Numbered from the stretch's first letter, positions 1 through 8,992 are shown. The stretch: 37,031 nucleotides of DNA from Bradymonadales bacterium (GCA_003559575.1 PWKZ01000256.1:1-37031); one strand, 5' to 3'. Notes: generated by a model not told the origin, from the sequence alone. Program-made: numbers and translations.

Positions 1-120
1 GAAACAAGCCGAATTAGGCGGAGGCGTAGCAGCGCTACGTCGAGCACTAATTCGGTGCAGGTGACGCCGCAGATGTGCGTGAATCCGCGCGCGAATCCCA
101 GGATGGGCCGACGATTATGG
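1..120 (+). repeat. MITE-like fold-back element, left-truncated copy (copy 1)
   Basis: Bases 1-64 match 36968-37031 at 62/64 positions. The copy ends in CCGACGATTATGG (108-120), the exact reverse complement of CCATAATCGTCGG at 36911-36923. The rest aligns to the reverse complement of 8766-8954. Confidence 0.85.
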
Positions 121-142
121 CGCTGACCGCAAGGAGGATGGG

Positions 143-1351
143 ATGAGACACAAGGACTCGGCGCCCTCCTCGACCAAGCTCGAGGCCGCCGACCTCGTGC
201 GACTCGTCGAGCGGGTTTATCGCCCCGGCGAGCAGGATCGCGCGCTGGCGGTGATCGTCGATTTGCCCGACGACTTTCGCCCTGATCGTGAGCTTTGGCG
301 GTTGAGGCGTGAAATGGCCCGGCAGTGGGCCCTCGCGTTGTCCTCAATGTCGCCCGCGCCGAACTTCGAGACCAGACTGTTTCTCTATCGCAACGCGCAC
401 CGGAATAACGGGCCGCTGCCCGAGAGAGCCTGGCGACACAACGACTTGAGCGCTCCGCTGCCCGTCGAGTTTGGCGCGCCGCAGGAAGGGAGCGGGGTTC
501 CGTTCAGCGAGATCTTTGAGACCCACACGATGATTATGGCGCCGACCGAGCTGTCGGCCACCGCGCCGCTCAAGCTCGCCGCCAGGCGCCACGGCTTTCG
601 CGCCGCCACCATGCCCGGATTCCGTGCGGAGATGATCCCGGCGCTCAATATCGACTACGGAGAGGTCAACCGCCACGTCCTGAAGTTCAAGGCGCTTCTC
701 GATCAGGCCACCGCGGCGTCGTTTCGGTTTGTCGTCACGAGCGGCGCCGGGCGCTCGGAGTATCAGTTGCAGCTCGACTTGCGTCACCGCGTAGCGCACG
801 CCTCCGGAGGGATTCTGGCCAACCCCGGTGACGCGGGCAACCTCCCCTCCGGCGAGGCCTACATCGTGCCCTACGAGGGGGAGATCGCCGGGGACGAGAG
901 TCTCTCCGCGGGCGAGCTGCCGGTGGAGTTCAGTGACGGGCTCGTGGTCTACGAGATCAAGGCCAACAAGGTGGTGCGGGTGACTGGGGAGTCGCCCGCG
1001 GCCGAGCGCGAGGCGCGTCACCTCGAACGCGAGCCGGCTTACGGCAACATTGCCGAGCTGGGCCTGGGTGTTTTGGCCGGGTTCGGCGTGGCACCGGTGG
1101 GCGAGACTCTCCTGGATGAGAAGCTGGGGCTCCACATTGCGTTCGGCCGCAGCGACCACTTCGGCGGTCAAGTGGGGGTGGCCGACTTCTCCGAGCCGGG
1201 GGAGGCGATCCACATCGACCGCGTCTATATCCCCGAGATTCAGCCACGCATCGAGGTGGCCGAGGTGAGCTTACGCCTGGCCCCGGAGCCCGGCTCAGGG
1301 ACGCGGGAGAGCTTGGCGCTGCCGATTATCGAGAATGATCGCTACGTTTAG
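143..1351 (+). CDS. M29-like aminopeptidase (thermophilic metalloprotease-like)
   Basis: 402-aa ORF with AGGAGG at 132-137 upstream of the ATG. C-terminal YGNIAELGLGV...GETLLDEKLGLHIAFGRSDHFGG...IHIDRVY resembles the M29 metal-binding region. Confidence 0.6.
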   Translation: MRHKDSAPSSTKLEAADLVRLVERVYRPGEQDRALAVIVDLPDDFRPDRELWRLRREMARQWALALSSMSPAPNFETRLFLYRNAHRNNGPLPERAWRHNDLSAPLPVEFGAPQEGSGVPFSEIFETHTMIMAPTELSATAPLKLAARRHGFRAATMPGFRAEMIPALNIDYGEVNRHVLKFKALLDQATAASFRFVVTSGAGRSEYQLQLDLRHRVAHASGGILANPGDAGNLPSGEAYIVPYEGEIAGDESLSAGELPVEFSDGLVVYEIKANKVVRVTGESPAAEREARHLEREPAYGNIAELGLGVLAGFGVAPVGETLLDEKLGLHIAFGRSDHFGGQVGVADFSEPGEAIHIDRVYIPEIQPRIEVAEVSLRLAPEPGSGTRESLALPIIENDRYV

Positions 1352-1358
1352 CTCGTTC

Positions 1359-1385
1359 GCATCCGAGGACTCTGTTTCCGGATGC
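1359..1385 (+). terminator. hairpin downstream of the M29-like gene, possible terminator
   Basis: GCATCCG (1359-1365) / CGGATGC (1379-1385), 8 nt after the stop codon; no clear U tract. Confidence 0.35.
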
Positions 1386-1503
1386 AAACCGTCAGCTATC
1401 AGCAATCAGCCAAGCTACTGAAATGACGGCTCCTGTGCTGAAAAATCCTGCTCACCAGGCAATACACAAAGTCGTCCGCTGGCTCCGGGCTCTCCAGATG
1501 GAA

Positions 1504-1523
1504 ACCAGCTCGTTTTCGCTGGT
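1504..1523 (-). terminator. hairpin at the 3' end of the minus-strand membrane protein gene
   Basis: ACCAGC-tcgttttc-GCTGGT; on the minus strand it is followed by TTTCC. Confidence 0.3.
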
Positions 1524-2188
1524 CAGGGCAGAGGGCGTAGCTCGGAGATGATTATGCCAAGCACCTCGCTCGGCGTGTGATCGGTCAAGAGTGGCGCCAA
1601 GAGCAGCAACGCGGCGCAGATGGCGCCGAAGGAGAGCGACAGGATGTCGCCGACGGCCAACCGGCCCTGTACCCGCGTCTCCGGCGTGGGAGCGGCATCC
1701 GGCGTGGGTTCGTCCGGCGGGGGAGTGGGCGTGGCCGGACGATTCGCCCGGCGGGTCAGCGCGCGCCCTATCGCTTTGAAGGCCTGCGCCAGATCGTCGA
1801 GCGAGATCAAGACTATCCGCAACATGCGCTGCCATCCGGCGAAGCGCGCTCCCGCCGTGGCTGCCACTCGCGCGCCCGCCGAGATACCGACGACACCCAA
1901 GATGACGCCCATGTAAACGTCGATGACGAACGCGAACAGAATGAGCGCCGAGTCCAGCTTGATCTCCCACAGCGCCGCCGCCATGGCCGGCCGCCAGGGT
2001 TTCCCCTGGTCCCGCTGGATTATCAGCTCGAAAGTGTAGTGGACCCCCACCACAAAGCAGAGCCAGAACAGGCTTACGAAGGCGCTCAACAGGACTGCCA
2101 GGAGGATGTACAAGATGACAAACGACTTGCGGTCGTCGTGGTTGACGATCCAGTCATAAAGTGGAGCTGCGCGCGCCTCGTCCACCAT
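1523..2188 (-). CDS. integral membrane protein of unknown function
   Basis: 221-aa ORF with hydrophobic segments (SFVILYILLAVLLSAFVSLFWLCFVVGV; ALILFAFVIDVYMGVILGVVGI), 8 bp downstream of ribBA. Confidence 0.6.
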   Translation of the reverse strand: MVDEARAAPLYDWIVNHDDRKSFVILYILLAVLLSAFVSLFWLCFVVGVHYTFELIIQRDQGKPWRPAMAAALWEIKLDSALILFAFVIDVYMGVILGVVGISAGARVAATAGARFAGWQRMLRIVLISLDDLAQAFKAIGRALTRRANRPATPTPPPDEPTPDAAPTPETRVQGRLAVGDILSLSFGAICAALLLLAPLLTDHTPSEVLGIIISELRPLP

Positions 2189-2196
2189 CGCCGCCC

Positions 2197-3405
2197 TCAG
2201 ACATTCTCGAGGATGTGGCCCATCTTTTCCTTCTTGGTGCGTAGATAGTCTCGGTTGGTGCAGCAGGGATCCATCTCGAGGCTGACACGATCCGTTATCT
2301 CAAGCCCGAAGCCGCTGATGCCGACCACTTTGCGGGGGTTGTTTGTCAAGATACGGATTCGGCGCAAGCCCAGATGGCTCAGAATCTGGGCTCCAATCCC
2401 GTAATCGCGCAGATCGGGCTGGAACCCAAGATCGAGGTTGGCCTGGACCGTGTCGCGTCCCTGCTCTTGTAGCTCATAGGCCTTCAGCTTGTTCACAAGC
2501 CCAATGCCGCGCCCCTCCTGACGAAGGTAGAGGATAACCCCACGGCCTTCCTCGACGATCCGTTGCGCCGCCTGATCGAGCTGTTGGCCGCAGTCACAGC
2601 GTTGGCTATGGAAGACGTCTCCGGTGAGGCACTCGGAGTGGACGCGCACCAGCACCGGGGCGTCGCCTTTCAAGTCGCCATAGACCATGGCGAGGTGCTG
2701 CGAGCCATCCAATTCGCTCTCGTAGGCGACGGCGGTGAACTCGCCCCACGGAGTCGGGACCTTGGCGCGGGCCATGGCCGCGACGAAGTTCTCCTTGGCC
2801 ATTCGAAAGCGGATCAGGTCGGCAATGGTGACCACTTTGATGCCGTGCTCGCGACCGAACTCAATGAGATCGGGGAGCCGCGCCATGGTTCCGTCATCCT
2901 TCATGATTTCGCAGATAACCCCCGCCGGCCGAAGTCCCGCCAGGCGGGCCAGATCGACGGAGCCTTCGGTCTGGCCGGCGCGCACCAGCACTCCGCCCTT
3001 GCGCGCCACGATCGGGAAGACATGCCCTGGGGAGACCACATCTTCGGGGCGTGCGTCGTCACTGACGGCCACGAGAATTGTGGTGGCCCGATCGGCGGCC
3101 GAGATCCCGGTGCTGACCCCCTCGCGCGCCTCGATACTAACCGTAAACGCGGTGCCGAAACGCGACTCGTTTCGCTGCGACATGAGTGGGAGCTGCAAGC
3201 GTGAAGCCTGGCTCTTGGTGAGAGTCAGACAGACGAGTCCGCGCCCAAAGCGTGCCATGAAGTTGATCGCTTCGGGGGTCACATGCTCGGCGGCCATTGT
3301 GAGGTCCCCTTCGTTCTCGCGATCCTCATCGTCAACGAGGATGACCATCTTGCCGCGTCGGATGTCTTCAATGGCCTCTTCGATGGTTTGTACCTGGGAT
3401 GTCAT
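2197..3405 (-). CDS. ribBA: bifunctional 3,4-dihydroxy-2-butanone-4-phosphate synthase / GTP cyclohydrolase II
   Basis: RibB motif VDDEDRENEGDL...; RibA motifs RVHSECLTGDVFHSQRCDCGQQLDQA and LRQEGRGIGLVNKLKAYELQ. Start taken as MTSQVQTIEEA. Confidence 0.95.
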   Translation of the reverse strand: MTSQVQTIEEAIEDIRRGKMVILVDDEDRENEGDLTMAAEHVTPEAINFMARFGRGLVCLTLTKSQASRLQLPLMSQRNESRFGTAFTVSIEAREGVSTGISAADRATTILVAVSDDARPEDVVSPGHVFPIVARKGGVLVRAGQTEGSVDLARLAGLRPAGVICEIMKDDGTMARLPDLIEFGREHGIKVVTIADLIRFRMAKENFVAAMARAKVPTPWGEFTAVAYESELDGSQHLAMVYGDLKGDAPVLVRVHSECLTGDVFHSQRCDCGQQLDQAAQRIVEEGRGVILYLRQEGRGIGLVNKLKAYELQEQGRDTVQANLDLGFQPDLRDYGIGAQILSHLGLRRIRILTNNPRKVVGISGFGLEITDRVSLEMDPCCTNRDYLRTKKEKMGHILENV

Positions 3406-3500
3406 GTGTCGATTCTCCTGAAGAGCACTAAAGTTTTTGTTTCGAGCCCGGATGCGTGAACCCAGGGGGGTACCCTCGATACTCCACCCGCCGGAGTGCG

Positions 3501-4259
3501 TCAAGTCCCACGATTCCCTCTCTCTGCGCTCGTCCCCCCACCATCGGCCCTCGCACCGACTGCGGCGTTGAGGTGGCCGGAGGTGAAGAAATCCGCGGAG
3601 AGTTCGGTGAAGTCCCTTATCACTCGTGTCGCCAAATCTTTCAGGGGGCGGCAGTCGCTCTCATCACGCGCCCGGGCGATGGCGATACTGGTCATTCCGG
3701 CGGCGCGCGCGGCAGTGAGGCCCGCGACGCTGTCCTCAAAGACCAAGCAGCGCGAAGGCGCGACCTCGACCAACGCGGCGGCGCGCAAGTAGCACTCCGG
3801 CGCCGGTTTCGACCTTAGAACGTCCTCGGCGCAGACGGTCCACAGCGCGTCACGATCGAGCTCGAAGTGGGCCAGTGTGTGCTCCAGGGTCGCGCGGTTG
3901 TTCGAGGTCACGATCGCCGTCTTGAATCCTTGGAGGGCCGCCTGCAAGGCCGCCTCGGCGCCGGGGATCTTGCGCGGTGGGGCCGCCGCGGCCTCCTTGT
4001 CGAACACCTCCCGGAGCGTCGCGGCGGTGGCCGGGCCGTCGAGCACGGGGAAAGACTCGGCCAGCCGCGCGCCGATGTGGGCCCAGGTCTCGCCGTGGAA
4101 GGAGGATGGTTTGGGCGCTAACCTGGGAGCCAGCCCGTGGGCCTCGAGATGATCGCGCACCACCTGGTCGGTGAGGACCTCCGAGTCGACCAGAGTGCCG
4201 TCCAGATCAAAGAACACGGCGTCGAAGGAAGATGCTCGCGATGGTTTATTCGCCGGCAT
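3501..4259 (-). CDS. HAD-superfamily hydrolase (beta-phosphoglucomutase-like phosphatase)
   Basis: DxDGT motif FDAVFFDLDGTLVDSE, TSNN motif, SKPAPECYLRAA and FEDSVAGLTAARAAGM. Confidence 0.88.
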   Translation of the reverse strand: MPANKPSRASSFDAVFFDLDGTLVDSEVLTDQVVRDHLEAHGLAPRLAPKPSSFHGETWAHIGARLAESFPVLDGPATAATLREVFDKEAAAAPPRKIPGAEAALQAALQGFKTAIVTSNNRATLEHTLAHFELDRDALWTVCAEDVLRSKPAPECYLRAAALVEVAPSRCLVFEDSVAGLTAARAAGMTSIAIARARDESDCRPLKDLATRVIRDFTELSADFFTSGHLNAAVGARADGGGTSAERGNRGT

Positions 4260-4261
4260 TC

Positions 4262-5752
4262 TCAAAACCACTCGACTGGATGGGGCTCGAGATCACGAAA
4301 GATATGTTTCACTTCCGTGTATTCCTCGAGGCCGGCCCGGCCGAGCTCGCGGCCGACACCCGATTGGCGGAAGCCCCCCCAGGGGGCCGCCGCGAAATAG
4401 ACGTTGAAGCTGTTGATCCAGACGGTCCCGAAACGCAACAGGCGCGAGATTCGGTCGATCCGCGCCTCGTCCCTGGTCCAGAACCCGGCCGCGAGACCAT
4501 AGATCGTGTCGTTCGCCAGCCGCACCGCCTCCGCCTCGTCGGAGAATCGCTCCACTGTGATGACGGGGCCGAAGACCTCTTCCTGCACGATCCGCATCTC
4601 GGAGCGGCAGTCCAAAAAGAGCGTCGGCAGGAAGAAGAAGCCGCGGCCGAGAGCCGGGTCGTCGGGCCGTGTGCCCCCGAGCACGAGGCGCGCTCCCTCG
4701 CGCGAACCGGCGGTGACCGCCGCTTCCACTTTCGCGCGATGCTCGGCCGAGATCAGGGGCCCCATGCGAGTGTTGGGATCGAACGCGCCCCCAAGCCGAA
4801 TACGGGCCATTCGGTCCCTCAGCGCGGCCGTGAATTGGTCGTAAATCGTGTCTTCGACGAGGAGCCGCGTTCCGGCCGAACAGATCTGGCCGGCGTGGAA
4901 GAAAACGCCGTTCATGACGGTCTCTAGGGCGGCCTTCAGGTCTGCGTCGGCAAACACAAGGTGGGGGTTCTTGCCGCCAAGTTCGAGGGCGACACGCTTG
5001 ACGGTGGTCGCCGCCGAACGCATTACCTGGCGGCCAGTGACCAGCCCGCCGGTGAACGAGACCATGTCGACCGCCGCGTTCTCGGCGAGCTCGGCCCCGA
5101 CGGTGGCCCCGGGCCCCAAGACGAGGTTGAAGACCCCTCGCGGCACGCCCACCTCTTCGGCCAACTCGGCCAGGCGGATAGTCGACATCGGGGTCAGCTC
5201 GCTCGGTTTGATGACGAGCGTGCAGCCTGCCGCCAGGGCCGGCGCCACCTTCCATGCGGCCTGGAGCAGAGGGTAGTTCCAGGGGCAGATGAGGCCGCAA
5301 ACGCCGGCGGGTTCCCGCACCAGACGGCTTGATCGCCCGGGGCTTGGTTGGGGAACGGATTCGTCATGGCTCTCTCCGGCCAGTCCGGCGTAGAACGCGA
5401 ACACTTCGGCGACGTCGTCGATGTCCCAGCGGCTCTCTTCGAGGGTCTTGCCGGTGTCGCGACTCTCGATGCGCGCCAGATTCTCGCGATCCTTGGCGAT
5501 CGCGTGTCCCAGGGCGGCGACTGACCTGCCGCGCGCGGTGCCCGGCAGATGAGGCCAGTCGCTCTCGTCAAAGGCCCTGCGCGCTGCGCTGAGCGCTTCG
5601 CGGGCGTCCAATCGATCACCTTCGGCGACCTTGGCCAGCAGTGATTGGTCGAAGGGATCGACTATGTCGCGCATGAGCCCGGACACCGCTTTGCGCCAGC
5701 GCCCGTCGATAAAAAGAGTCTCGGGCCGAATCTCTTGGGGATTAGCAGCCAA
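4262..5752 (-). CDS. betB: aldehyde dehydrogenase, betaine-aldehyde dehydrogenase-like
   Basis: PWNYPLLQAAWKVAPALAAG, ELGGKNPHLVFADAD, FFHAGQICSAGTRLLVE. Start overlaps the end of the choline dehydrogenase-like gene. Confidence 0.85.
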   Translation of the reverse strand: MAANPQEIRPETLFIDGRWRKAVSGLMRDIVDPFDQSLLAKVAEGDRLDAREALSAARRAFDESDWPHLPGTARGRSVAALGHAIAKDRENLARIESRDTGKTLEESRWDIDDVAEVFAFYAGLAGESHDESVPQPSPGRSSRLVREPAGVCGLICPWNYPLLQAAWKVAPALAAGCTLVIKPSELTPMSTIRLAELAEEVGVPRGVFNLVLGPGATVGAELAENAAVDMVSFTGGLVTGRQVMRSAATTVKRVALELGGKNPHLVFADADLKAALETVMNGVFFHAGQICSAGTRLLVEDTIYDQFTAALRDRMARIRLGGAFDPNTRMGPLISAEHRAKVEAAVTAGSREGARLVLGGTRPDDPALGRGFFFLPTLFLDCRSEMRIVQEEVFGPVITVERFSDEAEAVRLANDTIYGLAAGFWTRDEARIDRISRLLRFGTVWINSFNVYFAAAPWGGFRQSGVGRELGRAGLEEYTEVKHIFRDLEPHPVEWF

Positions 5753-7418
5753 TGGCTTTGTCCAGACCGTGGGTGCTGGCGTGGCGGTGGAATTGAACCC
5801 GCGCCGCTTTTAGCGGTGTGTTGCCGAGGATGAGATCGGCGGCTTTCTCGGCCATCATCAGCACGGGGGCGTAGATGTTACCGTTGGTTATTTCCGGCAT
5901 GGCCGAAGCGTCGACCACTCTCAATCCCTGAAGGCCGTGGACCCGAAACTCCGGATCGACCACCGCCAGGTCGTCGGTCCCCATGCGGCAGGTGCAGCAT
6001 GGGTGGTACGCGCTCTCACCCTCCCGGGCGACGAAATCCAAGATCTCCTGATCGGATTGGACGTGGTCACCGGGGGCGAGCTCTTCTCCCCGCAAGGCGT
6101 CGAAAGCCGGCTGGGTCAGGATCGAACGGGCCGCCCGGACGGCTTCGACCCATTCGCGGCGGTCCCTGGCCGTGGAGAGGTAGTTGAACAGGATTCGCGG
6201 ATGAACTCGCGGATCCCTGGAGCGGATCTTCACATGCCCCGCCGCGTCGGAGAGGACCGGGCCCACGTGGGCCTGGTAGCCGTGGCTCGAGGCCGGCGCT
6301 GTCCCGTCATAGCGGATCGCCACTGGGATGAAGTGGAATTGCACGTTGGGATAGGGCACTTGGTCGTTGGTGCGGATGAACCCGCCGGCCTCGAAGTGGT
6401 TGCTTGCACCAATTCCTTTGCGTTGAAAGAGCCAGCGGTAGCCGATCCCCGGAGCGCGGAACCATTTCAGGGCGGGATACAGGCTGACGGGTTGCTGACA
6501 GATGTATTGGACGTAGACCTCAAGGTGATCCCGGAGGTTGGCGCCGACTCCCGGCAAGTCGAGGACCGGATCGATCGAGAGACGAGTCAACTCGCTGCGG
6601 TCGCCGACTCCGCTCAGCTGGAGAATCTGGGGCGACCCAATGGCCCCGCTGCTACAAATCACCTCGCCGCCACGGTATAAACGCCGGCCGCCCAGCCTCG
6701 TTCGGACCTCGACTCCGACCGCGCGCGAGCCCTCAAAGACTATCCGGTTGACGTGAGCGCGGGTGCGCACGGACAAGTTCTTGCGTCTCCGAACCGGGTG
6801 CAGCCATGCCCGCGCCGCGTTCCAGCGGCGCCCGCGGCGGGTTGTGCGCTCGAAAGCTCCGAACCCCTCTTGGCGGTAGCCGTTGACGTCGTCGGTCACC
6901 TGGTAGCCGGCCTCTTCGGCGGCTTTGAAGAAGGCATGGAAGAGCGGGTTGTCACACTCTGCGGCGCTGAGCGTCAGCGGCCCGTCGGCCCCCCGATAAT
7001 CGTCGGCGCCTTTCGGGTGTGACTCGACACGCTGGAAATAGGGCAGGCAGTGCGCGTAGTCCCAAGACTCGAGCCCCGGCCGAGCAGCCCAGCCGTCGTA
7101 GTCAAGCGGGTTGCCCCGAATGTAGATCATCCCGTTGATGGTGCTCGAACCACCGAGCACTTTGCCCCGCGGTTGGTAGATGCGACGGCCATTCATTTCC
7201 GGCTCGGGCTCTGATTCGTACCACCAGTTGTAGAACCGGTTCGCGAGAGGGTAGGTCAGGGCCGCCGGCATCTGGATTCGAAAGTCAAGGAGGTGGTCTG
7301 ATCGACCGGCTTCCAGCAGTAACACCCGGTTGGACGGATTGGCGCTCAGCCGGTTGGCCAGCACGCACCCGGCGGATCCGCCGCCGATGATGATGAAATC
7401 AAAAGATCGCTCAGTCAC
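5742..7418 (-). CDS. betA: GMC oxidoreductase, choline dehydrogenase-like
   Basis: FDFIIIGGGSAGCVLANRLS (FAD site), GKVLGGSSTINGMIYIRGNPLDYDGWA, YHPCCTCRMG..., VVDASAMPEITNGN. GTG start at 7418 preceded by TTGGAG. Confidence 0.87.
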   Translation of the reverse strand: MTERSFDFIIIGGGSAGCVLANRLSANPSNRVLLLEAGRSDHLLDFRIQMPAALTYPLANRFYNWWYESEPEPEMNGRRIYQPRGKVLGGSSTINGMIYIRGNPLDYDGWAARPGLESWDYAHCLPYFQRVESHPKGADDYRGADGPLTLSAAECDNPLFHAFFKAAEEAGYQVTDDVNGYRQEGFGAFERTTRRGRRWNAARAWLHPVRRRKNLSVRTRAHVNRIVFEGSRAVGVEVRTRLGGRRLYRGGEVICSSGAIGSPQILQLSGVGDRSELTRLSIDPVLDLPGVGANLRDHLEVYVQYICQQPVSLYPALKWFRAPGIGYRWLFQRKGIGASNHFEAGGFIRTNDQVPYPNVQFHFIPVAIRYDGTAPASSHGYQAHVGPVLSDAAGHVKIRSRDPRVHPRILFNYLSTARDRREWVEAVRAARSILTQPAFDALRGEELAPGDHVQSDQEILDFVAREGESAYHPCCTCRMGTDDLAVVDPEFRVHGLQGLRVVDASAMPEITNGNIYAPVLMMAEKAADLILGNTPLKAARVQFHRHASTHGLDKAIGC

Positions 7419-7592
7419 ATCAAACTCCAAAATTATTTCGATCCTCGCGACGAAACTCGCGAGTGGTGAGGGCCGGCTGGTCGAACGACAACGGGGCGCA
7501 CGGCATGCGGTGCGTGTCATGTGGCCGCCCGGAACTCACCGAGCCCCGCGGCCTGCAGATTCTAGAGATCTCGGGTTGCCGGTGCAAGTCAT

Positions 7593-8756
7593 TCAGAATT
7601 GGAATTGGAGCTGGGCGCGGACGCGACCATCGGTTCGGGTGACGCCCAACTCCTCTCGCAGCAGCGCTCCCCCATCGATTTGCAACTTGACGTCGTGACC
7701 GAAGAAGTAGACCCCTAAAACGCCCAAGACTTCGTGGACGTTGTCGTCCCATCGCGGGGCGACCAGGGCGTAGCGAGCCGAGATCTGATAGCGGCGGCTG
7801 AAGACATACCCGGCCTGGGCATGCATTCCGAGCCCGGCGTAGGCCTGATCAGCGAACCGACCGCCCGTTTGCTCGGTCCCGAAGTAGAAGGCGCCGGTGG
7901 TCGCGAACCCTCGGTATTTGAGCGCGTAGTCGACTTCGGCGCTGGCGAAAGAGTCGTCGTCGGAGGCGGCGTTGAAGGCCGCCTTGCCGCTGAGCCCGAG
8001 CGCGAAACGTAATCCCCCGCCCTCCAGGTCGGCTTCGCGATAGCCCCGGATCCCGCCGTAGTTGTAGCCCACGCGGACGACAGCCATCGGCTTGAACTTG
8101 TCCGGGACGTTGCTCCATCCGCCGCGAGTGATGGTGCCGTTCGTCACCTCGCCTGAGAAGGTCGGGCGGTCGCCGAACCCGTTGAATAGCCCGACGGCCC
8201 ACTCGAAGGTCGGCGACCCCCACAAATCGTTGTGCAGCATCAGGCCGAGATCGCGCCCGGCGCCGAAGGCCCGGTCGGTGATGGCGCGGTCCACGAACTC
8301 CTGGCTACCGCTGGAGGTCAAGTGTTGGCGAGAGAATGGCCGCCTGAACTGCCCCACCTGAAGATGCAAGACGCCGGGCAGGAGCCCGGCGTCCACATAG
8401 TAGTCCCTGAGGTAGGTGAATCCGCCTCCAAGTTCCATCTGGAAGACATATTGGAGCGCCGGCGAGAAGGCATGCCCGTCCACTCGGAGCCTGGCGCGGG
8501 GGATCGAGACCGCGTAATCGGCCTCGCGGTCCGGCCCCGCGTCTTCGCTCATAAAGGTGAACCTGGTCTGGAGCCGGCCTTTCAGCCTGATCTTGAACGC
8601 GTCGTCGGCGCCGCGCAGGAAGAACCCCCCGTCGTAGCCGGTCAGGCTCGGGGCCGCGCCGTCGCTCGCCCGTGCGGCCGGTGCGTCAATCATGAGGGCG
8701 GTCAACAGGCCCAAAGCCAACATGATCCTGGTCGAAACTGCCGCGAATCGTCCCAT
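7593..8756 (-). CDS. outer-membrane porin, phosphate-selective porin O/P (OprP)-like
   Basis: Signal peptide MGRFAAVSTRIMLALGLLTALMIDAPAARA; RARLRVDGHAFSPALQYVFQMELGG, QVGQFRRPFSRQHLTSS; C-terminus RVRAQLQFQF. Confidence 0.75.
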   Translation of the reverse strand: MGRFAAVSTRIMLALGLLTALMIDAPAARASDGAAPSLTGYDGGFFLRGADDAFKIRLKGRLQTRFTFMSEDAGPDREADYAVSIPRARLRVDGHAFSPALQYVFQMELGGGFTYLRDYYVDAGLLPGVLHLQVGQFRRPFSRQHLTSSGSQEFVDRAITDRAFGAGRDLGLMLHNDLWGSPTFEWAVGLFNGFGDRPTFSGEVTNGTITRGGWSNVPDKFKPMAVVRVGYNYGGIRGYREADLEGGGLRFALGLSGKAAFNAASDDDSFASAEVDYALKYRGFATTGAFYFGTEQTGGRFADQAYAGLGMHAQAGYVFSRRYQISARYALVAPRWDDNVHEVLGVLGVYFFGHDVKLQIDGGALLREELGVTRTDGRVRAQLQFQF

Positions 8757-8765
8757 CGACTCTTT

Positions 8766-8954
8766 CCATAATCGTCGGCCCATCCAGGGATTCGCGGACG
8801 AATTCACGCACATCCGCGGCGTCACCGGCACCGAATTGTCGTGGCGCACGGTGCTCGATGTAGCGCTACTGCGACTGCGCCCAATTTGGCTTGTTTCCTT
8901 GCACATGAACGCGCCTCCACACACTCGCTCCTCAGAACGAACCGAAGATTGTGG
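8766..8954 (-). repeat. MITE-like fold-back element, complete copy (copy 2, 189 bp)
   Basis: Terminal inverted repeats CCATAATCGTCGG (8766-8778) and CCGAAGATTGTGG (8942-8954), 11/13 complementary. Body aligns to the copies at both window ends, with a 12-bp internal insertion. Confidence 0.85.
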
Positions 8955-8992
8955 TTTTGCCCTTGCCCCCTTGGCGCCTGAGCAGTGGCCCG

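Noticed and set aside
344-1213. Long antisense ORF opposite the M29-like gene, and many similar ORFs opposite other genes (e.g. 20499-21629, 21867-22805, 23534-24688, 32700-33638)
   Set aside because: Shadow ORFs expected in high-GC coding DNA; the opposite strand carries recognisable protein families, and these translations have no motifs.
3406-3520. Possible FMN riboswitch upstream of ribBA
   Set aside because: None of the conserved FMN aptamer segments was recognised, and the region is mostly the end of the upstream HAD gene.
5780-5815. tRNA T-arm-like string (minus strand GCGGGTTCAATTCCACCGC)
   Set aside because: Stem does not close as a T-arm, no cloverleaf found, and it lies in the 3' end of the choline dehydrogenase-like CDS.
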